Origin: Cylicocyclus nassatus
Lineage: Eukaryota; Nematoda; Chromadorea; Rhabditida; Strongylidae
Assembly (NCBI GenBank): GCA_958299035.1
Contig: CATQJL010000316.1
Coordinates: 13,052,347-13,116,346, forward strand
Direction of reading: 5' to 3'
DNA length: 64,000 nucleotides
Shown: in pieces, positions 55,632 to 64,000 of the stretch
How the letters are laid out: each line of letters opens with the position of its first letter
Position numbering within the stretch: position 1 is the stretch's first letter
Made by a program: the position numbers and the translations under genes
The notes under the pieces: model-generated
The model's input: only the letters and a program-made list of their open reading frames with translations
Databases searched by the model: none
Told to the model about the DNA's origin: nothing

Positions 55632-56599
55632 CAAATCAAATGTAGGCTCTGCTAAACTTAGACCCGCATGCTCATTATTTCCATTGCAAATCTGTTGTTT
55701 ACTTGAATAGTGTCCGCACGATTGTAACCGCAATTTTTTATCGCTCGTTTCCAGGAAAACCTCATAATTATTCTCTTATGCTAAAGTTTTCCGATAGCCT
55801 CGGTTCTCAATGTGGTCCTGAGGGGTATAGGAACGACTACAGCAACTAGGCACCGCTTCAGCGGACCACTTATACTTTCTTAATTGCATATCGTTAGTGC
55901 CGGTAGTTTACGAAGGCAGCGCTCAAGGAAGGCATACAGTCGTCTAATCATTCTGAGGAGCTAGTATAGCTACCAGAGAATAATCTTTTTTTGCGGGGGA
56001 AGTCTTCACACTTACGGATATTTTGCTGAACTGAATATTGATGAGAACTCAAAGAACCTTGATTGTTGTAAAACTTTGTAATATTAGTGGAAAGTGTATT
56101 TTTCCAAAATTAATTTTCGAGTTTCGACCTACTCCTATGTTCCGCGGTATAAGGCACACCTTGCATAAAGCACCAGCCTAGCAAATTAAAAATTCATTGT
56201 ACTGTAGTTGTTCTTCCCTGCTGACAAATCATGTTATGTACTGTGCTTCTCTTCGTTTCCAGTGAGATTACTGCTATTGAAGCTATGCCTTTTGTATGAC
56301 ATTACTAGTATTTTAAGGAGTTTCTTTTGATTTCCAAATTTCTGAAAAATGAAAGAGAATGTGGAGATATCTGTTTTACAGAGAAACACAAATGACGGAA
56401 ATTAGCAATGAACGAAAGGTAAAATTGTTGCTAGTTGAGATAGACAGTACGTCTGTTCATGCGGCGTTGCGCACCGGAACGTCATTGGGCATTAGCTCAC
56501 GGGCAATGAAAATGAGTGCGCTCTAAAACCCAGCTGCAGCGCAGTGTAGGCTACCATTCATAGCATACGGTCGAGTAGATTTACCGGTAAACATACTGC
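55632..56599. other. No gene seen
   Basis: Possible 3' flank or intron of the secreted protein gene. Several TTTCCAG-type acceptors occur, for example before 55,757 and 56,263, but the following frames do not continue the protein convincingly. Confidence 0.4.
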
Positions 56600-57180
56600 G
56601 CCTGCAGAGGCGGAAGCACTCGCGCGTGAACAATTGCCGTAGAATGAGAAATTTCAGGTAATCTCAGTATTTTTTTTAATTCTTCATTTTTCAGGTATGC
56701 CTGAAAAGCCTGGGAGTAAAGTTAAAGCTGAGTGAAAAGCAATTTTTGTTGTTTTGAAAAGTCATAGCATCGTGATTTCAGATCTACCACTTGGAAGCTG
56801 CATCGCTTAACCACGCTAGCGTTTTTAAGTCAAAATACTGTGGATCTTTGCTTTTTTTAGCAGTAGATCCTTGCTCACTTGGAAATAGCATATCACAGTA
56901 CTTCATGGGGTAAGGGAAGGTCTAAGAGGATGAAGAAATCTACAAGCATGGTGAAGACACATTTTATGATAGGAAAGAGACGAAAGAAAGGGTTAGATTA
57001 CAAACGCTGAATGCGATGGCTACCAGGCGGTACATCCTCAAATGATAGCATGACTTTTCAAAACAACGTTTGAGGCATACGTGAGAAATAAGAATGGAAA
57101 AAAATACTAATAATTACCTGGAAATCCCACTCTGCGGTAATTGTTCACGCGCGAGTGCTGCCGCTTCTGCATGTGCACTA
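56600..57180. repeat. Fold-back element
   Basis: GAAGCACTCGCGCGTGAACAATTG on the left pairs with CAATTATTGTTCACGCGCG-like sequence on the right (near 57,135-57,170). Pairing resumes inward at TTGTTTTGAAAAGTCAT. It abuts the CTCAGAC-tipped element. Confidence 0.65.
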
Positions 57181-57195
57181 TGGGTAAGGTACCTG

Positions 57196-57478
57196 CTCAG
57201 ACAATGGGACCGGCTGAGCCGCCGCCACAAAAGGCCTTTCCGGCCCTTCCGCGGCCTTAATTTGTGGGCGTGGCCGGAGTCCGGCCGAGTCGCGGACCTT
57301 ATTTCATGTCAATATCATTGCACCGGCCGAGCCGCGGACTGAATATGGCTTACCGGCTCAGCCGCGGCCTTAATGATGGGCTCAAAGACTGTGAATATTG
57401 ATTGCACCGGCGGAGCCGCGGACGCTGCGAAATTCCAGCCGGAAAAGGTCCGCGGCTCGGCCGGTCCCAGCGTCTGAG
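57196..57478. repeat. CTCAGAC-tipped inverted-repeat element with CCGGCCGAGCCGCGG box array
   Basis: The tips CTCAGACAATGGGACCGGC and GCCGGTCCCAGCGTCTGAG pair. Inside, the box CCGGCCGAGCCGCGG or close variants occurs about six times, often followed by CCTTA. Same tips and layout, but a different box, as 15,711-16,101. Confidence 0.7.
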
Positions 57479-57938
57479 TATCTGCACAACGGCATTAAAA
57501 CATACAAAATTTAAATAGTCAAATTCATTTTCCTGCTTTCCTTGAGGATATATGTAGGTACTTCAAATTTGTTCGCTTGAGTAGGGGGTTACCAAAAAGT
57601 TCAGCCCAATCAACATGAATTTTTTTCTGAATTTTTTGTGCTCGAAGAGATCACACGTCTTCAAATGTGACAGCTTCAACACATTTTTGCAAATATTTTA
57701 AGAAGTGAGTCAACTACCTAGTCGAATATGGAATGCAAACTTGTGCCATGAATAAAATACGACTTGTTCAAAATCAAAACTCAGGTTCTTAACAAATTTT
57801 GTACTTGCATTCTAAAGTTCCCTACAAGCACAAAACCATTCAATTCCTTTCTGCAGGCATAGCTTTTGAGGAAAATTTTATTGTAGGTGCTATCTGCTCC
57901 TATTTTGAAACACGACTCTAACAAGTCTTCCATTTCTA

Positions 57939-58601
57939 CGGAGTGTCACAAAATTATGTACACTTTTTGATCGTAAATATCTCTCTTCCCGAGAAGGCTT
58001 CTACCTACCTTAAGGACGTTTTTGTAGAGCTGACTTCAACTTAGATTTACAGTATGGAGCGAGCCACTGGTCGCCCTTGATTACTGCAAGACTATGGTAG
58101 AAACTTTTGACTCACAGCGTCATTGTGGGTTAGTCGTGCTTCAAAAGTCCGAAAACCCCGAAAAGTGGTGTACCAGAGTTTTCACGCGCGATGAGTTTAC
58201 TACTCAGCTTTCTAGAAACTTGCAAAGCTTTTCAAATGATCTAATCACAATTTTGGGGAATATTGTACAGGCAGCTATTACGCTTTACCTGGCCAAGTTA
58301 TGAGGGAAGCATCGCGGTTAAATGCAAGGTCTATATTTGGTTAGCGGTTTCAACTAGCCTAGTGAAAGGGTTTTAGATTGTTTGGTTTGCTTTCTAAGGC
58401 GAAATAGGACCCTCAATGGCACAAAATCCTTCTGTTCCTACCATAATCCCACAGTAATGAAGAGAGATCGGTTCTTTGTACCAAGCAGTAAATCTAAGCT
58501 GAAGCTAGCTTTACAAAATAGTACTAAAGGTAGGCAGAAGACTTCTAGGGAAGAGAGATGTTAACGATCAAACAGTGTATACACACTTTTGGGATACCCT
58601 G
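57939..58601. mobile_element. Tc1-like fold-back element, second full copy (663 bp)
   Basis: The termini CGGAGTGTCACAAAA and TTTTGGGATACCCTG are flanked by TA. The interior matches the 40,313 copy, with CTACCATAATCCCACAGTAAT and related arms. Confidence 0.75.
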
Positions 58602-58953
58602 TACCACTCTCACTTGCTTTTCCTACGATCTCTATTTGCCTGATCGTTTTTTTGCTCCTACCCACTGACCTTCTTTTAGGGCCGCATGCATTAGCGTCTT
58701 TGCTGGGGAGGGAGCATCAAAGAAAGCTTCATGTTCTGAAGCTGTGAATATTTGAATTTCTCGCTGCGTAATCCGCTATTCCATCCGCGTTTCTATTACA
58801 CTTTACTGTATACAATGAATAGGAGCGAAAAGTTGTATAAGCTGCCGTTTTTCAGCTTTCCTCGTGGTTCTCTGATGACCCCTAGCGCTCGACAGCTTCT
58901 TTTCAAAGTCGAACCCACTAAAAACATTCCAAAGTTGTTCTGTTTATCTATTA

Positions 58954-60398
58954 GGTTGGCACATAAGTTTTGCAACATTTCTCATAACTTTCTTCTTATT
59001 CAATAGCACTCTCATTCTCTGAACACTCTCATTCTCTGGCATCATCTAGAATGTGACGTGTGCTGCAAGTCTGTGCAAACCTTCGATTACTGAAAACGTA
59101 GTCGAAAAACTTTTAAAATTTTTCGAAAACTGTTGAAAGGGAGTTTTCACGGTTTTTTGGCAAACGTGAAGCCGTATGAAACCTGAATCGAACATATCAC
59201 AAAGATATCATAAACAACATTTAGCTAGAATTGACACATTCGAAACAGTAAAAAAGTGAAATTTAAAGACAAGCTAATATAGGGCGCTTTTGAGAAGTAG
59301 AACAAGTCAAATGCGGAAGAAATCTGTGAATAACTAAGTTGCGGAACCTCAGAATTGGCTAAAACTTTGCGCAGTAAGGTAATCCATTACGATAAACACA
59401 ATATCATATTAATTTGTAGCTAAGATAACGTTGGTTTTTTGTTCTTGCTGTGTTGAGGTAACGGGATATATATTTAGAACAATAACCCTCGAATACCGAG
59501 AAACGCATTGCACTTGATAAACTGTCATGTGGGATTATTCGTGTTGATGCGTATGCGTTCAACTTAACTTGGGTAATTATAGCGTTTACATCAAAAACTA
59601 TAAAAAACCGACAAAATAAACATAACAAAATAACATGAGACGTATCTCAAAACTCCATAACATAGCAAATGAGTAGTAATGCCAAACGATACTAATAGGG
59701 ATGCTGATAAAAAGGATATGTGTGGCAACATAATTGCTGCAATACTTGTTTATCCTTTTCTATTCAATACTTGATTTTCATATCTGCCTTTCATACTAGT
59801 TTTGTATGATGTCTTTGAAAAGAAAAAGAATGCAAAACTGTTCAATTCAAAATCAAAGTCAACAAATACGTGTCTACCGTAGCATAAACTTATATACCTT
59901 GAGGATTGATGTTACAGGAAGATATGTAAAAATAATACTTGCGTGAGCATCGAGAAGCTGCATAGACGATGATCGTTCTGTTATCGGTCGCTCCATCTGG
60001 GGTCGGCTCCGCACGCAGATGTAAACAAAGCATTCTGAAAGAAAAGCATGGCGAAAAATATCAATAAAGTATTGGATCAATACATACTTGAGTATTCTTG
60101 ATTGAAATCGTGTTCACGACACTTGCGAAAGAGGCCTTTTTATGCAAAACGAGTCTCATTTTTGTGATTAACTAGTCGAATAACCCCCATAGACTAAGTT
60201 TTAGCAAAATTCGACGCAATTCAAAACTTTTCCCATTGTGCCGTAAACCTACCTTAACCCTCACATAAGATGGCAAAGTTTGGCAAGAATGTCTGCATTT
60301 GCAGTTTACATCATGATCCTTATATTGCCAGAATATGAATGCGCTACGTTCGAGAAGACAAACGTTTTATAATAAGTTGTACTACTTATGTGCCGACC
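58954..60398. mobile_element. Mariner-like element, 1,445 bp, no transposase recognised
   Basis: The termini GGTTGGCACATAAGTTTTGCA and ACTTATGTGCCGACC lie next to TA on both sides. The length is close to that of a complete mariner, but no D,D-type transposase blocks were found on either strand, so it is decayed or its centre was replaced. Confidence 0.7.
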
Positions 60399-60654
60399 TA
60401 ACAACAGCACAGTACTAACATGTCTATGATAAGAACATTTATGTATCGAAGTCATGAAGATTGCGATGAAGCACAAGTCGAAAGTTGAGGAGGAAAATTT
60501 TAGTATGTCAATAACTTGATTGTTCTTATCAGAAGCATGTTTAGTACCGTTGGGGGGAAATAATCATTACAAGATGCAACCTTGAAATGTTTTCATGATC
60601 TTCGCACAAAGAAAAATAATTTCAGAGGAAAATGAAGGCAGGGAGGGAAGGAGG

Positions 60655-60770
60655 GATGGGGGAAGGGATAGAGCGGTTAGTCTGCCGGATCTTTCCTACT
60701 AGCGTAAACCGCATTCGGCGCCTGCGTAGAGAGTATTGAAAATCCCATTGGAGCTTCTCTAAAATAAATG
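60655..60770 (+). mobile_element. SINE-like fragment
   Basis: The 3' part CATTCGGCGCCTGCGTAGAGAGTATTGAAAA corresponds to CGTTCGGCGCATGCCCTCAGAGGGTATTGAAAA of the 22,563 SINE with differences. Upstream GATAGAGCGGTTAGTCTGCC is tRNA-like. Target duplications were not seen. Confidence 0.45.
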
Positions 60771-60963
60771 AACGAGGAGATTTTTTGAGAGACGGCTCGG
60801 TTTACAAAAAAAAACAAATGAAAAGTAATGAGGGAACTTCAAAAAGGTCAAAGAAAACTTCTTAATGTTGTGACAATGAAGAAAACTTCTTTTGGAAATT
60901 AGTAACTTGGTTCCAGCTTGTGCCCATTTCCGATACGGACGGTCAATCAAATAATGTGCCTTA

Positions 60964-61428
60964 CAAGGGAAGGATACTTGGTCGAAGTGGCGTTTCCATA
61001 TGAAATGCATACTATTTTATAGAGCATGCAACGCTGATTCCGAATCTGTCTTCGTTATCTGCCGAGCGCCTCTAGACGCCGAGTTATGAGCGTTCCTTTG
61101 GTTGAAAAATTTAATGCGTAATTAGAGCAAAATTCGTCAGAATTGCTCAAATGGTCCGAAGTTGGTTATCAGAGCACTCCATTACAAAGGTTACCTTCTG
61201 TACAAAACACTCATACTACATGTTGCTCTATTTAGGCGCTGAAAAGTCCGTAATAGTTAATTTTACTTGAATTCTGAGTTTATTTTTCGCTCCAAAAAAA
61301 TTTTATAACTCAACGTCCAGAAGCGCTCGGCAGATAATGAAGGCAGATTCGGAATCAGCGTTCAACGCTCTTCAAGATGGTATATGACCCATTTGGAAAG
61401 GCCACTTCGACTGATTCGACCTCCCTTG
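60964..61428. repeat. Fold-back element (CAAGGGAAGGATACTTGG family), uninterrupted copy
   Basis: CAAGGGAAGGATACTTGGTC on the left pairs with GATTCGACCTCCCTTG on the right. Arms contain TGATTCCGAATCTG and TATCTGCCGAGCGC. This shows the layout of the copy split by a Helitron at 24,760. Confidence 0.7.
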
Positions 61429-61678
61429 TTAGTTGATGCTTAAACGCAGCCTGACCTACAAATCTTTTGTACCGTACAGCCGAATACGGGTCGCTCTAAC
61501 AATTTTGGACTTTTTTGTCAATTTCAACCTGCGGCAGCTACTCGCACAGGCAGTTCGCGGTAACGAAAATCTGCCGGCATTACAGGCATGGCTATTCTTT
61601 CATGTGCAAATTGTACTGCATTTTCTCAACATCGTAGTGGCATTGTATCTGCCGAGGTAGCATATTATTCACTGTTTC

Positions 61679-61850
61679 CTTTGATTCAACTGGATGGCGG
61701 CTGGAAGGCGGGGTATTATGACCTGATGAGGTCTCTCGCGCCCGCGACTCAGTCTGCATCTTCCTCGCGCTCGTGCTCTCTGATCATTCTCTGGCCTTAA
61801 CTAGATCATGAAACTCCGCCTTCCAGCAACCGATCCAGTTGAGTCAAAGG
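61679..61850. repeat. Short inverted-repeat element (TTTGATTCAACTGG family), copy 2
   Basis: The ends CCTTTGATTCAACTGG-like and CCAGTTGAGTCAAAGG pair. Interior CTAGATCATGAAACTCCGCC matches CTAGATCACAAAACCACGC of the 20,681 copy. Confidence 0.7.
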
Positions 61851-61993
61851 ATAGTTCTTTGATAGATTGGTTGTTTTGCGGAGCAATATCTACACCATGC
61901 AAGAGCCTAATTTTGCCACGACCTTTTTGAACGATTCTTCTCAGAGCATTGTAAGTTCGAAAAGTGTAGTTCTCTTATTTGTTATGCAATGCT

Positions 61994-62130
61994 TACAAGG
62001 AAATGGTCAGAAGTCGAAGTGGCCAATCCAAGCAAGCTGACACGATTTGATGCAGCATAGAACGCTGATTCGAAAAGTGTCATCCTTATCTCTGTAGGCG
62101 AAATTATGAGCAGTTTTATTGCGAAAAAAT
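61994..62130. repeat. Half-copy of the CAAGGGAAGGATACTTGG family
   Basis: TACAAGGAAATGGTCAGAAGTCGAAGTGGCC and ACGCTGATTCGAAAAG follow the left arm of the 60,964 copy. The right arm was not found. Confidence 0.45.
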
Positions 62131-64000
62131 CGTGCATAAAAATTGCGAAATCAAGCTTATTATTGCCCGTTTGGCTTATTTTAAGGTATGAGCCCATTTG
62201 AAGAAACCCTCTGAATGTTTTGGTCTAACAGTAAGCCAAAATGGCTCTGTAAGGCATGGCTCCAAATCTGCCTTTACACGCAGGATGTCTTAGCAGAATG
62301 ATGGCCTATGGCTTATAGCTTCATCCACAAAAGTGTTCTGCAGACAAGGAAGAGTCGAGCTAGCGGCTAATGCTGCATCTAATGTTATGTTATGCAGCTT
62401 GCTTTGGCTACTGTGAATTCTGACCATTCCCTTGTCAGCATGTGGCACTCAATTCAAGCTTAGGACTGTTATCTAAAAAAACGCGAAAGATCACGGGAAG
62501 CATGAAGGGAAAACAAGAAAAGTGTTGAGCGTGTCAGAGAGCAGGGAAAAAGGAAAAAAGCAAAAAGTATTGAGCGTGTTTTTGTACAAAACGACGCCAA
62601 GTTACATTCAGCGCAAAATGGTTTCCTCGATTTACACCGATTCTTCCCGCTATTTCGAGTGGTTCATAGACAGCGTTTTTCTTGAGGAATTAGCAAATTT
62701 TGCATTTCTTCCAAACAGTTCCAAACCCCACAAGATGATTGATGTTTGCGTACCCAGATACATAATCACTGTAGAAAGAGATATTGCATCTGTCCCTTTT
62801 TCTCGCTCTCTTTCTCCCTCGCTTCAGCTCTTTAAAATTTAGTAACATTACAAAAACGATATTCCATATTTCCACTCAAAAGCAATATTCGCTTACCTGT
62901 AAGCCGTCTGTGTCGAGCTGTGTACCTCGATCTACTAGGCACTATACTTTGAACCAAATCGAATAAATATTCGAGTGCTCGAATAAAATTCAATCAACAT
63001 TCGACTATTTGAAAATTTCAAGCTCTTAAATATATACGATGTACGCTTATTCAAAGATGTCAATTCGAATTTGTTTGATCATTTGATTATTTAGAATTTT
63101 TAATCATTTAGAATTTGATTATTTAGAATTTTTCGTTTTACCGTTTTTACTACAACCGCCGTATTTTTGTATCCTTCCTTCATTTGATGAGGCTTGAATC
63201 ATTCGACAGGGCAAAGCAAGCTCTACAAGATGGCTATCAAAAGTCTGCATAAATCATATCCCAAGCGAAGTTTTGAGCTGAAATCTGATAGTAGTCCAAA
63301 ACGAATTTTTCTTTCAAAAATCGTATCTCCGATCCAAAAATCCAAAAAAATTCCCCACTTATCCTAGCTTTTGCTTGATACATCGCATACTCAGCTGTAC
63401 ACTTTTCGAATTTTTTCCATGGTTAGAAATAAAAAAAATAATGGATGAGGCAAAATGGCAAATTCGCCCTCAGGCGTCCTGCTCCTCCCACGCATGTGAT
63501 CATATAGCTCATACATACAAATGCACAATCATGTATTTGGATCTTTTGTAGGTGCCTCAGTTCTCGAGAAATTCTGATGTTTAGGGTAAAAACGGTAAAA
63601 AAAATTATGGGACACCCTAGTATTAGCAATGAGAAGTCGTTTAATCGTGTTCCCGCCGTTACAGATTCCTGTGGACTCGGAGAAGAGATACAGAGGTGTA
63701 ACATACAAATGTGAGAGCGACGCAAAAGGAAGTGTTCACCTGAAAACCTCCAGAGGACGAGCCAGAAAATAAATTGTCAAAAGTTTCCCATTTGTCAGTT
63801 CTTAGATAGACATAGACACGGCAAAAAATTCTTTCTACCATTTTCATAGAAAATCAGTCATGTTTTTCTAGGACAACTTCATTCTCAGTCTCTTAATGCT
63901 TCACAGTGGAAAAAATTCATCTGTCAATAATTTTTTCCCAAAGTTCAGTCTAAAAATAAACTGTTCGGTAGAGTACATGAAGCATTGCTATCCAATATCA
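62131..64000. other. No gene seen; short repeats and one fragment
   Basis: An AT-rich tandem with ATTATTTAGAATTT units lies at 63,075-63,145. A diverged fragment of the 45.4-kb fold-back family lies at 63,220-63,290. No splice-supported exon was recognised up to the window edge. Confidence 0.4.

Noticed and set aside
58954..60398. Active mariner transposon, judged from its near-complete length
   Set aside because: No transposase blocks with the catalytic acidic residues could be read in any frame.

Overview
The window is nuclear DNA from a multicellular eukaryote, most likely a nematode and perhaps a strongylid such as a hookworm. The supported genes are split by many very short introns (43-63 bases) with nematode-style acceptors such as TTTCAG, alongside longer introns full of repeats. 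The repeats are of kinds common in such genomes: RTE-type retrotransposons, Penelope-like elements, non-autonomous Helitrons and many fold-back DNA elements. The species call is inference; no rRNA, tRNA or housekeeping gene settles it. Long single-exon reading frames are mostly meaningless here, because real exons are 50-350 bases, with one exception of 1.75 kb.

Coding content, all on the minus strand unless stated. (1) 5,038-9,557 is the best supported gene: seven exons in cons consistent phase encoding a Ser/Thr-rich, mucin-like ectodomain with 21-residue repeats, one membrane helix, and a Lys/Ser-rich basic tail. (2) 26,982-28,916 is a second gene with the same order of parts and the same intron phases (membrane exon 2/1, then 1/0, then 0/0). 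A poly-Thr exon at 38,544-38,883 has the right phase to be its ectodomain. (3) 18,352-18,715 is a Cys-rich protein end. (4) 55,352-55,631 (+) is a small secreted protein with a 46-base intron. (5) 37,666-38,298 (+) is a two-exon model running into a mobile element. Lone candidate exons lie at 31,999-32,474 and 39,842-40,030. A frame with two internal stops lies at 16,390-16,911 (+).

Mobile content, left to right: fold-back elements and a Helitron to 4.6 kb; an RTE retrotransposon at 10.07-14.18 kb carrying a second retrotransposon fragment with a 15-base target duplication; a second Helitron at 17.4 kb; a TIR element at 19.2 kb; a decayed retrotransposon at 20.9 kb; an hAT-like element at 22.0-23.5 kb that holds a SINE and another element; a fold-back at 24.8 kb holding a third Helitron; two Penelope-like fragments with GIY-YIG domains and hammerhead-ribozyme-like motifs at 29.8 and 36.2 kb; a second hAT-like element at 31.0 kb; mariner/Tc1-like relics at 2.9, 33.0, 40.3, 52.3, 57.9 and 59.0 kb; a piggyBac-like element at 41.8 kb; and two more Helitrons on either side of a 1-kb fold-back at 44.7-47.3 kb.

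The genes look like a dispersed family of mucin-like surface or secretory-pathway membrane proteins, with introns inflated by successive transposon layers. Nothing in the window encodes a complete transposase, so the DNA elements must have been moved by enzymes made elsewhere.
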